A stretch of 64,000 bases of DNA from Ferrovibrio sp. (lineage in GTDB: Bacteria; Pseudomonadota; Alphaproteobacteria; Ferrovibrionales; Ferrovibrionaceae): the NCBI RefSeq assembly GCF_025869515.1, contig NZ_JAOZVR010000012.1, positions 32,886 through 96,885 of the forward strand, in the 5' to 3' direction. A program made the translations under genes and the position numbers. Numbering within the stretch: the first letter of the stretch is position 1; each line of letters begins with the position of its first letter. Under the pieces are notes generated by a model. The model was given only the letters and a program-made list of their open reading frames with translations, was not told where the DNA came from and did not search any database. Of the stretch, positions 1 to 7,947 are shown one piece after another.

Positions 1-320
1 TGGCGAAAACACTGCTGCCAAAGGGCTGTGGCGCGGTGTTCTCCTTCGGCGTGAAGGGTGGGCGCGAGGCCGGCCGGGTGCTGATCGAAACGCTGCAGGT
101 CTTCTCGCATCTGGCCAATGTCGGCGATGCCAAGTCGCTGGTGATTCATCCGGCCAGCACCACGCATCAGCAGATGAGCGCGCCCGAACTGAAGGCTGCC
201 GGCATCGGTGAGGAACTGGTGCGGCTTTCGGTTGGCCTGGAAGACGCGCAGGATCTGATCGACGATCTCAATCAGGCGCTTCGCGCATCGCAAAAGGCCG
301 TCAAGGCAGCAGCGGAATAA
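1..320 (+). CDS. metY: O-acetylhomoserine aminocarboxypropyltransferase, C-terminal part (5' truncated)
   Basis: This is the last 105 codons of a PLP-dependent Cys/Met metabolism enzyme; the reading frame is open from base 3, so the gene begins before the window. The family makes homocysteine from O-acetylhomoserine and sulfide in the cytoplasm. The visible segment has the C-terminal domain pattern GAVFSFGVKGG, then LVIHPASTTHQQ and VRLSVGLED, which are typical of the homocysteine synthase branch. The PLP lysine lies upstream and cannot be checked. The next gene follows after 19 bases on the same strand. The sibling enzymes (MetZ, cystathionine synthases) share this fold, so the exact substrate is the main uncertainty. 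Confidence 0.85.
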   Translation, partial: AKTLLPKGCGAVFSFGVKGGREAGRVLIETLQVFSHLANVGDAKSLVIHPASTTHQQMSAPELKAAGIGEELVRLSVGLEDAQDLIDDLNQALRASQKAVKAAAE

Positions 321-339
321 GGCAAGAGGAAACGAAACG

Positions 340-1134
340 ATGTGGCTCGATGTAACGGGCAGGAAGATTTTCGCTGCCACCGGCGGCAAGCCTTTCGATG
401 CGGCGAAACCGACCGTGGTGTTCATCCACGGCAATGCCTGCGATCACACCAGCTGGGCGATGCAGACGCGCTGGTTCGCCTATCACGGCTATTCGGTGCT
501 GGCGGTCGACCTGCCGGGCAATGGCCGCTCAGAGGGCCCGATGCTCGAAAGCGTCGAGGCCTTCGCCGACTGGATGCCGCAACTGCTCGATGCTGCCGGC
601 GTGCAGCAGGCGACCTTGGTCGGCCATTCGATGGGCGCGCTGATTGCGCTGGAAACCGCATTGCGCCATCCGTCGCGCGTCAGCAGGATTTCGCTGCTCG
701 GCTTCGCTTTCCCCATGGCGGTGAATCCCGAACTGCAGGCGTTGGCCGACAGCGGCGCCTATACGGTCGTCGAACTGATGAACGACTGGATGATCGCCAA
801 GCGCAACCAGATCGGCAGCAACCGCGTGCCCGGATCGCATCTGCTGAACGGTAGCATCCGTCTGATCGATCGGGCGCCGCGCCACTGCCTGGCGCTTGGC
901 TTCCGCCTGTGCAACGCCTATCAGAACGGCAAGCAGGCGGTGGCGGCAATCACGGCACCCGTGCAGATACTGGCTGGCGAGCGTGACCAGATGACGCCGT
1001 TGCGTGCCGCGCGCGGCTGGGCCAAGGAATTCAGGAATGGCCGTATCGATGTACTGCCGGGTTGCGGCCATATGATGATGGGCGAACGCCCGGACGAGAC
1101 GCTGGATGCGCTCAAAAGTTTCATTGCTGGATAA
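340..1134 (+). CDS. alpha/beta hydrolase
   Basis: This 264-residue protein is a complete alpha/beta hydrolase fold enzyme without a signal peptide, so probably cytoplasmic. The oxyanion-hole HG is at residues 30-31 (VVFIHGN), the nucleophile elbow GHSMG places Ser97, the likely acid is in AGERDQMTP and the catalytic His is in GCGHMMMGERP near the end. The substrate cannot be told from sequence; the family includes esterases, lactonases and C-C hydrolases. It lies 19 bases after the metY end and 3 bases before thiE, so it is probably co-transcribed with both. The start is the ATG at 340, preceded by AGAGGAAACG. Confidence 0.85.
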   Translation: MWLDVTGRKIFAATGGKPFDAAKPTVVFIHGNACDHTSWAMQTRWFAYHGYSVLAVDLPGNGRSEGPMLESVEAFADWMPQLLDAAGVQQATLVGHSMGALIALETALRHPSRVSRISLLGFAFPMAVNPELQALADSGAYTVVELMNDWMIAKRNQIGSNRVPGSHLLNGSIRLIDRAPRHCLALGFRLCNAYQNGKQAVAAITAPVQILAGERDQMTPLRAARGWAKEFRNGRIDVLPGCGHMMMGERPDETLDALKSFIAG

Positions 1135-1137
1135 GAG

Positions 1138-1803
1138 ATGGCCAAAGAATCTGTCAAAGTCGAACAGCGTCTGTATCTGATCACGCCGCCGGTCCTTGAG
1201 CCGGCCGTGTTTGCCGAAGACCTGAAAAAGGCGCTTGGCGCCGGTGATGTTGCCTGCCTGCAGCTGCGGCTGAAGGACGGTGAGCAGACTGCATCCGACA
1301 ATGCCCTCCGGCGTGCGACCGAAGCCCTGCTGCCGATCTGCCACGAGTATGACGTCGCATTGCTGATCAACGACCGGCCCGATCTGGCGATCAAGTTCGG
1401 CGCCGATGGCGTGCATGTCGGCCAGGAAGACGCGTCCTATGAGGAGGCGCGCCGCATCCTGGGACCGGATCGCATCGTTGGCGTCACCTGCCATGACTCC
1501 CGTCATCTGGCGATGGAGGCGGCCGAGGCCGGGGCCGATTACGTGGCCTTCGGTGCCTTTTTCGCCACCGATACCAAGCAACCCAAGACGAGGGCCGAGC
1601 CCGATCTGATCGCCTGGTGGGCCGACCTGATGGAAGTGCCCTGTGTGGCCATTGGCGGCATAACGGTGGAGAATTGTCCGGTCCTGATCGAAGCCGGGGC
1701 AGACTTTCTGGCGGTTTCCGCCGGTGTCTGGCGCCATCCCGAGGGCCCGGCCGAGGCGGTGAAAGCCTTTAACCGGGCAATTGCCAAGCACGGGCGGCGC
1801 TGA
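1138..1803 (+). CDS. thiE: thiamine phosphate synthase
   Basis: ThiE couples the hydroxymethylpyrimidine diphosphate and thiazole phosphate halves of thiamine in the cytoplasm. The 221-residue protein has the full TIM-barrel pattern: RLYLITPP at the start, QLRLKD, the metal and substrate strand [45 protein letters not shown] and VAIGGI near the C-terminus. Length matches the family. It starts 3 bases after the hydrolase stop, suggesting translational coupling, and the Shine-Dalgarno is weak. No TPP riboswitch is visible before this gene, so if it is regulated by thiamine the control must act further upstream. Confidence 0.9.
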   Translation: MAKESVKVEQRLYLITPPVLEPAVFAEDLKKALGAGDVACLQLRLKDGEQTASDNALRRATEALLPICHEYDVALLINDRPDLAIKFGADGVHVGQEDASYEEARRILGPDRIVGVTCHDSRHLAMEAAEAGADYVAFGAFFATDTKQPKTRAEPDLIAWWADLMEVPCVAIGGITVENCPVLIEAGADFLAVSAGVWRHPEGPAEAVKAFNRAIAKHGRR

Positions 1804-1857
1804 TAGGTTCCGCCGCCTTTCCAGAACGAGCACCCGTCCCCCAATTTTTGGTCCCCA

Positions 1858-2646
1858 ATGGCCCTGCGATCCGCTTTGATCAATGCGATGGCAAACGCGG
1901 CGCGTAAAGCGCAGCGCAGCCTGATCCGCGACTTCAACGAAGTCGAGCACCTGCAGGTCTCGAAGAAGGGCCCGGCCGACTTCGTCTCTGCCGCGGACCG
2001 CAAGGCCGAGAAGGTTCTGCAGCAGGAGCTGTCCAAGCTGCGCCCCGATTTCGGCTTCGTGATGGAAGAGGGCGGCCGCATCGAAGCCAGGGACGGCAAG
2101 AGCTACTGGATCATCGATCCGCTCGATGGCACTACCAACTTCCTGCACGGCATTCCGCATTTCGCCATTTCGATCGGCGTGCAGCGCGAAGATGAACTGA
2201 TCGCCGGCATCGTGCTGGATGTGGTGCGCGACGAGCTGTTCTGGGCTGAGAAGGGCGTTGGCGCTTATGTTAACGAGCGTCGCATCCGCGTTTCCGCCCG
2301 CCGCAAGCTGCCGGAAGCGGTGTTCGGCACCGGCATCCCGTTCCTTGGCAAGCCGGGTCATGAGCCTTTCCTGAAAGAAATGACCACGGTGATGGCCGAA
2401 GTGGCCGGTATCCGCCGCCTGGGTGCGGCGGCGCTCGATCTGGCCTATGTCGCCGCCGGGCGTTTCGACGGTTTCTGGGAAACCGGGCTGCAGCCCTGGG
2501 ATATCTCGGCCGGTATCGTGCTGGTGCGCGAGGCCGGCGGCACGGTCACCGATCTGGCCGGCGGCGAAAAGATGATGGAAACCGGCGGGATCATCGCGGC
2601 CAATGATGTTCTGCATGCGCCGCTTACCAAGCTGCTCAAACCCTGA
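1858..2646 (+). CDS. suhB: inositol monophosphatase family protein (SuhB-like)
   Basis: This 262-residue Mg-dependent phosphatase carries the family motifs: the metal-binding Glu pair in FVMEEGG, WIIDPLDGTTNF (metal-binding Asp residues) about one third into the protein, and WDISAGIVLVREAGG near the C-terminus. The family hydrolyses inositol-1-phosphate and related sugar phosphates; the SuhB branch also acts in rRNA transcription antitermination. No Shine-Dalgarno is obvious before the ATG at 1858. It follows thiE after 54 bases on the same strand. A second, more distant member (CysQ-like) lies at 58255-59052 in this window. Confidence 0.88.
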   Translation: MALRSALINAMANAARKAQRSLIRDFNEVEHLQVSKKGPADFVSAADRKAEKVLQQELSKLRPDFGFVMEEGGRIEARDGKSYWIIDPLDGTTNFLHGIPHFAISIGVQREDELIAGIVLDVVRDELFWAEKGVGAYVNERRIRVSARRKLPEAVFGTGIPFLGKPGHEPFLKEMTTVMAEVAGIRRLGAAALDLAYVAAGRFDGFWETGLQPWDISAGIVLVREAGGTVTDLAGGEKMMETGGIIAANDVLHAPLTKLLKP

Positions 2647-2782
2647 TTTCGGGCCTGGATCAGTTTCAGCCGCACCGCACAAGGTGTTGATTTCCTGTCC
2701 TTGACGGCGGCTTGCCGGGTTGTCGGCTTTCACGGCCTCCGCTATCGTTCGCCACGTATTCGGGGTTAGGGGGACTTTTCCG

Positions 2783-3826
2783 ATGGCTGCCAGGCCGGTT
2801 TCGCATTCGCTTGCCGCCCTTTCGCTGGCATTCGGCGTCGCTGCCGGGATCATGCCTGCGCCGGCGCTGGCCCAGAATTACATCGGCAGCGGCAACATCC
2901 AGATCAATCCGCAGGCGCTCGATCAGCTGAGCGGCGGAAGACTCTCGGCGCCGGCTGCATCTCAGGCGCCATTGCTCGGCGCTACCGGTCGGGGCGGCAA
3001 GGCGGTCAAGCCGCCGTCGCTTGTCCCCATGGCCAGCCAGCCGGCCGGTCCGCAGCCGCTGCTCGGCGAAACCGGCAAGCCGGCCACTACCGCCACCATC
3101 AAACTGCGCCCGCCGCGGTCGTCTACCGCGACTCGTAAAGCCGCGGCCCCGAAGGCTCCGGCCCCTGCTGTTGCCGCTGCACCTTCGACGCCGGCTGCCG
3201 CACCGCCCGGCCCGGCGCCTGCCCCGCCAGCGGGCACGCCGGTGCCGGTGACGCCTGCGCCTCAGGCCGCGGCACCGACCGCTGCCCCGGCCACTTCACC
3301 GGCCCCGGCTCCCGTTCAGACGCCTGCGCCCGCCACGGCCCAAGCTCCTGCACCGACGCCGACGCCTGTGCCCACTCCTGCACCGGCGCCTGCTCCGCAG
3401 GCGGCCGCGCCGGCTGCTGCAACGCCGGCTCCTGTGCCGGCTCCTGTGCCGGCTCCGCCGCAGGTGGCGGCGGCACCCGTCGCGCCGCGTCCGATCCCGG
3501 CGCCGAGCGTACAGGGCGGTGTTGTCACCATTGCTTTCCCTGGTGGCCAGGGCGAATTGCCGGCTGGCGATCTCACTGCCCTCGATGCACTCGCCAAACA
3601 ATATGCGACGGGTGAAGACCGCCTGCAGATTCGTGCCTATGCCACCAACAGCGTCAGCGATGGCGGCAGCGGTGCGCGGCGCCTGTCGCTGACCCGCGCT
3701 TTGGCGGTACGGCAGTATCTGATCGACAAGGGTATCCGCTCGACGCGGATCGACGTTCGCGCGCTGGGCGCACCGACGGATGGCAGTGCGGCCGACCGTG
3801 TCGAGATTGCGCCTGTCGGGCGGTAA
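2783..3826 (+). CDS. secreted Pro/Ala-rich protein with C-terminal OmpA-like domain
   Basis: The 347-residue product starts with a signal peptide (MAARPVSHS..., cleavage likely after APALA, before QNY). Residues about 50-240 are very rich in Pro and Ala (many PAP, PAPA and AAP blocks) and look like a flexible spacer through the periplasm. The last 110 residues resemble an OmpA domain, with LSLTRALAVRQYLIDKGI and VRALGAP patterns, which in this family bind peptidoglycan. I chose the ATG at 2783 over an upstream in-frame TTG at 2720 because AGGGGGA lies 8 bases before it and the signal peptide then begins correctly. The channel-like genes that follow suggest an envelope role. The exact function is unknown. 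Confidence 0.75.
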   Translation: MAARPVSHSLAALSLAFGVAAGIMPAPALAQNYIGSGNIQINPQALDQLSGGRLSAPAASQAPLLGATGRGGKAVKPPSLVPMASQPAGPQPLLGETGKPATTATIKLRPPRSSTATRKAAAPKAPAPAVAAAPSTPAAAPPGPAPAPPAGTPVPVTPAPQAAAPTAAPATSPAPAPVQTPAPATAQAPAPTPTPVPTPAPAPAPQAAAPAAATPAPVPAPVPAPPQVAAAPVAPRPIPAPSVQGGVVTIAFPGGQGELPAGDLTALDALAKQYATGEDRLQIRAYATNSVSDGGSGARRLSLTRALAVRQYLIDKGIRSTRIDVRALGAPTDGSAADRVEIAPVGR

Positions 3827-4066
3827 ACCGGGTGACTGCCGGCCGGCGTTAACCGGTGCCCGGGGCTTTCCGTATCTGTATTGTCGCACATCTGGGGTTG
3901 ATCCGGCTCGCGGCGATGGGCGATCATTGGCCGGTTCGCTCCTTGATTCGTAAATGCGAATTCCAAGAGGCGGTTGCCGATCCTGGCCCGTAGCAAGCGG
4001 GCTGGCGCCCGGTGCCGTGAAAATGCCGTATTCGCTCCGTAACGCAGAAGCGGAAGGATGGATTGC

Positions 4067-5212
4067 ATGACCAAGCCTGGCCGTTTTCTGTTGCGCATGG
4101 TGCTGTTCCTCGCCGCCGTCGGCGTCGTGATTGCAGTGCTGCACAACACGTTGCTGCGCGCCTATATGGCGAATGTCGCGCTCAACAGTCTGATTGGTGC
4201 CATCCTGCTGATCGGCATCCTGTACACGTTCCGCCAGGTCTGGGAGATCGGCCGGGAAGCGAGCTGGGTCGAGGCCTGGCAGCGCGCCCAGCGCAGCGGT
4301 GGTGCCGGCAATATCGGCGAGCCGTCGAATCTGCTGGCCCCCCTGGCCCGCATGCTGGCCAATCGCGGGCCGCGCGGCTCGCTGCATGCCACGGCCACGC
4401 GTGCCCTGCTCGATTCGGTTGGGTCGCGCCTGGATGAAGGCCGCGAAATCTCGCGCTATTTCATTGGCCTGATGGTGTTCCTCGGCCTGCTCGGCACCTT
4501 CTGGGGCCTGCTGGAGACCATCAACGGTGTCAGCGATACCATCAACGGCCTGTCGCTCAATGCCAGCGAGGATATCAACGCGCTGTTCAGCAAGCTGAAA
4601 GGCGGCCTGGAAACGCCGCTGACCGGCATGGGGCTGGCCTTCTCCGCCTCGATGATGGGCCTTGCCGGTTCGTTGATCCTCGGCTTTCTCGATCTGCAGG
4701 CTGGCCAGGCGCAGAACCGTTTCTACAACGACCTGGAAGAATGGCTCGCCGGCTTCACCCGGGTCGGTGGCGGCGCAGTGGCTGAGGGCGACCAGTCGGT
4801 GCCGGCCTATGTGCAGGCGCTGCTGGAACAGACTGCCGACAGTCTCGACAATCTGCAGCGCACCATGGCGCGCGGCGAGGACAGCCGCGGCCAGACCGGC
4901 GCCGCCCTGCTGCAGTTGAACGAGAAGCTCAGCCTGCTGACCGAGCAGATGCGTGCCGAACAGGGCCTGCTGCTGAAGCTGACCGAGCATCAGATCGAGA
5001 TGAAGCCGATCATGGCCAAGCTGGCGCAGGGCACCGAGAGCGGTAATTTCGACTCCGCCAGCCGCGGCCATCTGCGCAATATCGACATCCTGCTGACCCG
5101 CCTGCTCGACGATGCGGCGCAGGGCCGCGCCAAGCTGGTCGATGACATGCGCTCCGAAATCAAGCTGCTGTCGCGCACCATTGCGGCCGCTGCCGACAAC
5201 CAGCGCCGGTAA
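4067..5212 (+). CDS. MotA/TolQ/ExbB-like proton-channel family membrane protein
   Basis: The 381-residue product has four predicted membrane helices: about residues 5-25, 35-54, 131-150 and 186-209. The last two carry the family pattern GLLGTFWGL and TGMGLAFSASMMGLAGS, which line the proton path in MotA, TolQ and ExbB. A long helical cytoplasmic tail (about 215-381) follows. The ATG at 4067 is preferred over the ATG at 4058 because GGAAGG ends directly at 4057, giving no spacing for the first but 9 bases for the second. It is followed after 6 bases by its likely partner. No flagellar genes are nearby, so this is probably not a flagellar stator; the driven process is unknown. Confidence 0.75.
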   Translation: MTKPGRFLLRMVLFLAAVGVVIAVLHNTLLRAYMANVALNSLIGAILLIGILYTFRQVWEIGREASWVEAWQRAQRSGGAGNIGEPSNLLAPLARMLANRGPRGSLHATATRALLDSVGSRLDEGREISRYFIGLMVFLGLLGTFWGLLETINGVSDTINGLSLNASEDINALFSKLKGGLETPLTGMGLAFSASMMGLAGSLILGFLDLQAGQAQNRFYNDLEEWLAGFTRVGGGAVAEGDQSVPAYVQALLEQTADSLDNLQRTMARGEDSRGQTGAALLQLNEKLSLLTEQMRAEQGLLLKLTEHQIEMKPIMAKLAQGTESGNFDSASRGHLRNIDILLTRLLDDAAQGRAKLVDDMRSEIKLLSRTIAAAADNQRR

Positions 5213-5218
5213 GCGCCG

Positions 5219-6289
5219 ATGGCTCTCAGCCGCAGGCGTATCGACCATCAGAGCGCTGGTCCATGGCCCGGTTACGTCGATGTGCTGTCGACGCTGCTCA
5301 TGGTCATCGTTTTCGTGCTGGCCGTGTTCATGCTGGTGCAGTTCTTTCTCGCCAATGCGATTTCCGGCCGTGACAAGGCCATCGAGGGCCTGCGTAGCGA
5401 ACTGGCCGGGCTGGTCGAGCAGCTGTCGCTGGAAAAGCGTAACAATGCCCAGCTCAAACTTGACCTGACCAGCCTGCAGGCGACGCTGAGCAGTGCCAAT
5501 GCGGAGCGCGATCAGCTGGCTGCCGTGCTGGCGGACAGCCAGGTGCGGGCGGACGAGGCCGAGAAGAAGCTGGGCGAGCAGCAGCAGATCGTGATCGACC
5601 TGCAGGGCAAACTGGTGTCCAGCACCGGCCAGCTGGATCAGGAAAAACGCCTGAGCGCCGAGGCGCGCAGCCAGGTCGACCTACTGAACCGGCAGATCCT
5701 GGCCCTGCGCGAGCAGCTCGGCCAGATCGAGCGAATCCTCAAGGAGAGCGAAGAGAAGGACAAAAACAACCAGGCGCAGGTCAGCGATTTGGGTAAGCGG
5801 CTGAATGCAGCACTGGCGCGCAAGGTCGATGAACTGACCAATTACCGCTCCGAATTCTTCGGCCGCTTGCGTCAGGCCCTGGGCAACCGCCGCGACATCC
5901 AGGTCGTCGGCGATCGCTTCGTATTCCAGTCGGAGGTGCTGTTCGACTCTGCCTCTGCCGAATTGAAGCCTGAAGGCCGCGAGCAGATCGGCAAGCTGGC
6001 CAAGACGCTGATCGAGATCAGCAGCAAGATTCCACCGGAGCTGCCATGGGTTCTGCGCGTGGACGGTCATACCGACAAACTACCGATCAGTACGGCGCAG
6101 TTCCCGTCGAACTGGGAATTGTCTTCGGCGCGCGCCATATCGGTGGTGAAGTTCCTCGCCAGCCAGGGCGTACCGGTCGAGCGGCTGGCGGCGACCGGCT
6201 TTGGTGAATTCCAGCCGTTGGATGGGCGTGAGGATCAGGTTGCCTTCCGCCGCAATCGGCGTATCGAGCTCAAGCTCACCGAACGCTGA
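5219..6289 (+). CDS. MotB-like membrane protein with coiled coil and OmpA peptidoglycan-binding domain
   Basis: This 356-residue protein has one N-terminal membrane helix beginning at YVDVLSTLLMVIVFVL; Asp21 sits at its start, where MotB and ExbD have the proton-binding Asp. Residues about 50-200 form a long heptad-rich coiled coil. The C-terminal domain (about 220-354) is OmpA-like, with FDSASAELKPEG, VDGHTDKLPI, WELSSARAISVVKFL and RRNRRIELKL, the pattern that holds diaminopimelate in peptidoglycan. Together with the preceding gene it forms a proton-powered stator-like pair anchored to the wall. The coiled coil is much longer than in flagellar MotB, which argues for a different machine. Confidence 0.78.
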   Translation: MALSRRRIDHQSAGPWPGYVDVLSTLLMVIVFVLAVFMLVQFFLANAISGRDKAIEGLRSELAGLVEQLSLEKRNNAQLKLDLTSLQATLSSANAERDQLAAVLADSQVRADEAEKKLGEQQQIVIDLQGKLVSSTGQLDQEKRLSAEARSQVDLLNRQILALREQLGQIERILKESEEKDKNNQAQVSDLGKRLNAALARKVDELTNYRSEFFGRLRQALGNRRDIQVVGDRFVFQSEVLFDSASAELKPEGREQIGKLAKTLIEISSKIPPELPWVLRVDGHTDKLPISTAQFPSNWELSSARAISVVKFLASQGVPVERLAATGFGEFQPLDGREDQVAFRRNRRIELKLTER

Positions 6290-6319
6290 TCGGCGAACGT
6301 TAATCACAGGGCGCCAGAC

Positions 6320-6796
6320 ATGTTTGAGGAAGCCTTTCTCAAGGTCGGTGAACGCCTTGGCGCACTGCAGGCCAAGGTGGTGGTTGCTCTTTCTGGCGGC
6401 GCGATCATGCTGGCGATCATGGCGGCAGCGGGCGTGTATGTCTGGATGCATCCGGTGCTGCATTGCCGGCAACAGAGTGCACTGCTGTTCTTCGGCACGG
6501 CTATTCGCCAGGGCAGCCATACCGGCCATATCGGCGGCGATGAGTGGAAGGGTTTTGTCGAATCCGCCATCGTGCCGCGTCTGCCCGATGGCTTCACCGT
6601 GCTGGAGGGGCAGGGTTTCTATCGCTCGGCCATTGACGGTGCGGCGGCGCGCGAGAGCACCTATATCCTGATGGTTGCCCATCGCAATGATGCGGATATC
6701 AACGGGCGGCTTGCCACCATCGTCGAGGATTATAAGACACGCTTCCACCAGGAAAGCGTGCTGCGCCTCGATCAGTGCGGCGCCTATAAATTCTAG
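6320..6796 (+). CDS. membrane-anchored DUF3574 protein
   Basis: The 158-residue product has one N-terminal membrane helix (about residues 22-43) followed by a soluble domain. That domain matches the DUF3574 pattern: LLFFGTAIRQG, DEWKGFVESAIVPRLPDGFTVLEGQG and a YILMVAHRN strand. The function of this family is not known to me. It lies 30 bases after the MotB-like gene on the same strand, so it is likely part of the same operon and may be an accessory of that envelope complex. It ends only 2 bases from the stop of the convergent lactonase gene, leaving no room for a separate terminator. Confidence 0.7.
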   Translation: MFEEAFLKVGERLGALQAKVVVALSGGAIMLAIMAAAGVYVWMHPVLHCRQQSALLFFGTAIRQGSHTGHIGGDEWKGFVESAIVPRLPDGFTVLEGQGFYRSAIDGAAARESTYILMVAHRNDADINGRLATIVEDYKTRFHQESVLRLDQCGAYKF

Positions 6797-6798
6797 CT

Positions 6799-7947
6799 TT
6801 AATTTTCGATCGGACGCAGTTTGCCGGTGTCGAGCTGGCAGTCCAGCACGGTCGGCTGGAACACCGCTCCGATCAGCAGCCGGCCCTGCCGCTGTATGCC
6901 GACGCTGGCCCCCGACAGCAGACTGCCCGGGTCGCCGAAGGCTTCGGCCGTATGCACGGCGCCGCGCGCATCGCGGCTGAGCCTCAGGATTATGCTCGGG
7001 CTTTCCTTCTCGGCATTCATGGCATGGCCGATGAAGGCAAAGGCATTGGGATGTGCGGCGACCCAGAGATCGCCATTGGCATCGCGGCGCACATTGTCGG
7101 CGCCGCCGGGCAGCGGCAGGCTGCCGCTGCGCAGCAGCATGCCGCTGTTGGGTTCGCGCGTATAGGCCAGCAGCATGCGCCATTGTGTCGAGCCAACCAG
7201 CACGGTGCTGCCGTCGCCGGTGATTTCGATACCATTGGCAAAAGCGATATTGTCGGCCACCACGCGGGCGCCGCGACCGTCGTGATAGACCACGGTAGAA
7301 CGCGACAACTGCAGCAGATTTTCCATCATATGCATCCAGCGCGGGCCAATGAAACCTATACCGCCACCACGATCATTGGTGAGGTAGAAGGATTCCGGCC
7401 CGGCGGCGGCAATGCCGTTGGGATGTATGAACAGGTCGCTTGCCACACTGCCGCGATGGCGCAGCGCCGGCACGGCGCCGACGGTCAACTGTACGGCAAA
7501 GATCTCGACGGTATGACGATCGCTGCTGCGGTGATTGATCACATGCAGATAGACCTGACCATCGGTTGCGGTAAACAGGCTGAGGCCATGGGGATGCAGC
7601 ACCAGGCTGGCGGGCAGTTCCAGACGGGTAAAGCGGCCGGGCCGACTGCTCATGTCGTAGAAATACAGTGCTCCGGGCGCCGCGCGGTCGCGGCGGTCCT
7701 GGCTCGATACGATGGCGCCGGGCAGCAGACCGGTACCCTCGGGCAGCAGGGCCATGTCTTCCGGGCCCGGTGGCGCGGCCACTGCCTCGCATTGTCCCGC
7801 CACAAAGGCTTCGGTGCTGCGATAGGCGCCAGAAAGCCAGATCGTGTAGCCGATATACAGCACCAGGGCGACAAGCAGGAAGCGCCACCAGAAGCGCATC
7901 AGCCGCCGCTGCAGCGGCTTCTCGTCGCGGCGCCTACGCGGCGGCAT
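6799..7947 (-). CDS. membrane-anchored paraoxonase/SMP-30-like beta-propeller hydrolase
   Basis: The 382-residue protein begins with a basic stretch and one membrane helix (about residues 20-38), followed by a six-bladed propeller domain. Repeated motifs HPHGLSLF, HPNGIAAAG and FANGIEITGDGS are those of paraoxonase/arylesterase and gluconolactonase families, where Asn, Asp and His residues bind calcium and catalyse lactone or ester hydrolysis. The natural substrate is unknown; lactones are the best guess. I place the start at 7947 because GGAGG lies 9 bases before it; it overlaps the ABC gene end by 14 bases, indicating co-translation. Confidence 0.75.
   Translation of the reverse strand: MPPRRRRDEKPLQRRLMRFWWRFLLVALVLYIGYTIWLSGAYRSTEAFVAGQCEAVAAPPGPEDMALLPEGTGLLPGAIVSSQDRRDRAAPGALYFYDMSSRPGRFTRLELPASLVLHPHGLSLFTATDGQVYLHVINHRSSDRHTVEIFAVQLTVGAVPALRHRGSVASDLFIHPNGIAAAGPESFYLTNDRGGGIGFIGPRWMHMMENLLQLSRSTVVYHDGRGARVVADNIAFANGIEITGDGSTVLVGSTQWRMLLAYTREPNSGMLLRSGSLPLPGGADNVRRDANGDLWVAAHPNAFAFIGHAMNAEKESPSIILRLSRDARGAVHTAEAFGDPGSLLSGASVGIQRQGRLLIGAVFQPTVLDCQLDTGKLRPIEN

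Noticed and set aside
529..2853. 774-codon open frame on the - strand
   Set aside because: It lies antisense to four well-supported + strand genes (hydrolase, thiE, suhB and the start of the OmpA-domain gene); low-complexity His/Gln/Gly/Arg product without a domain, typical of GC-rich shadows.
3296..5248. 650-codon open frame on the - strand
   Set aside because: Antisense to the OmpA-domain and MotA-like genes; Arg-rich product with no recognisable fold.
4067..6289. Zorya phage-defence system (ZorA/ZorB)
   Set aside because: The pair has the MotA/MotB-like layout, but no ZorC, ZorD or ZorE gene follows and the MotA-like tail is shorter than in ZorA.
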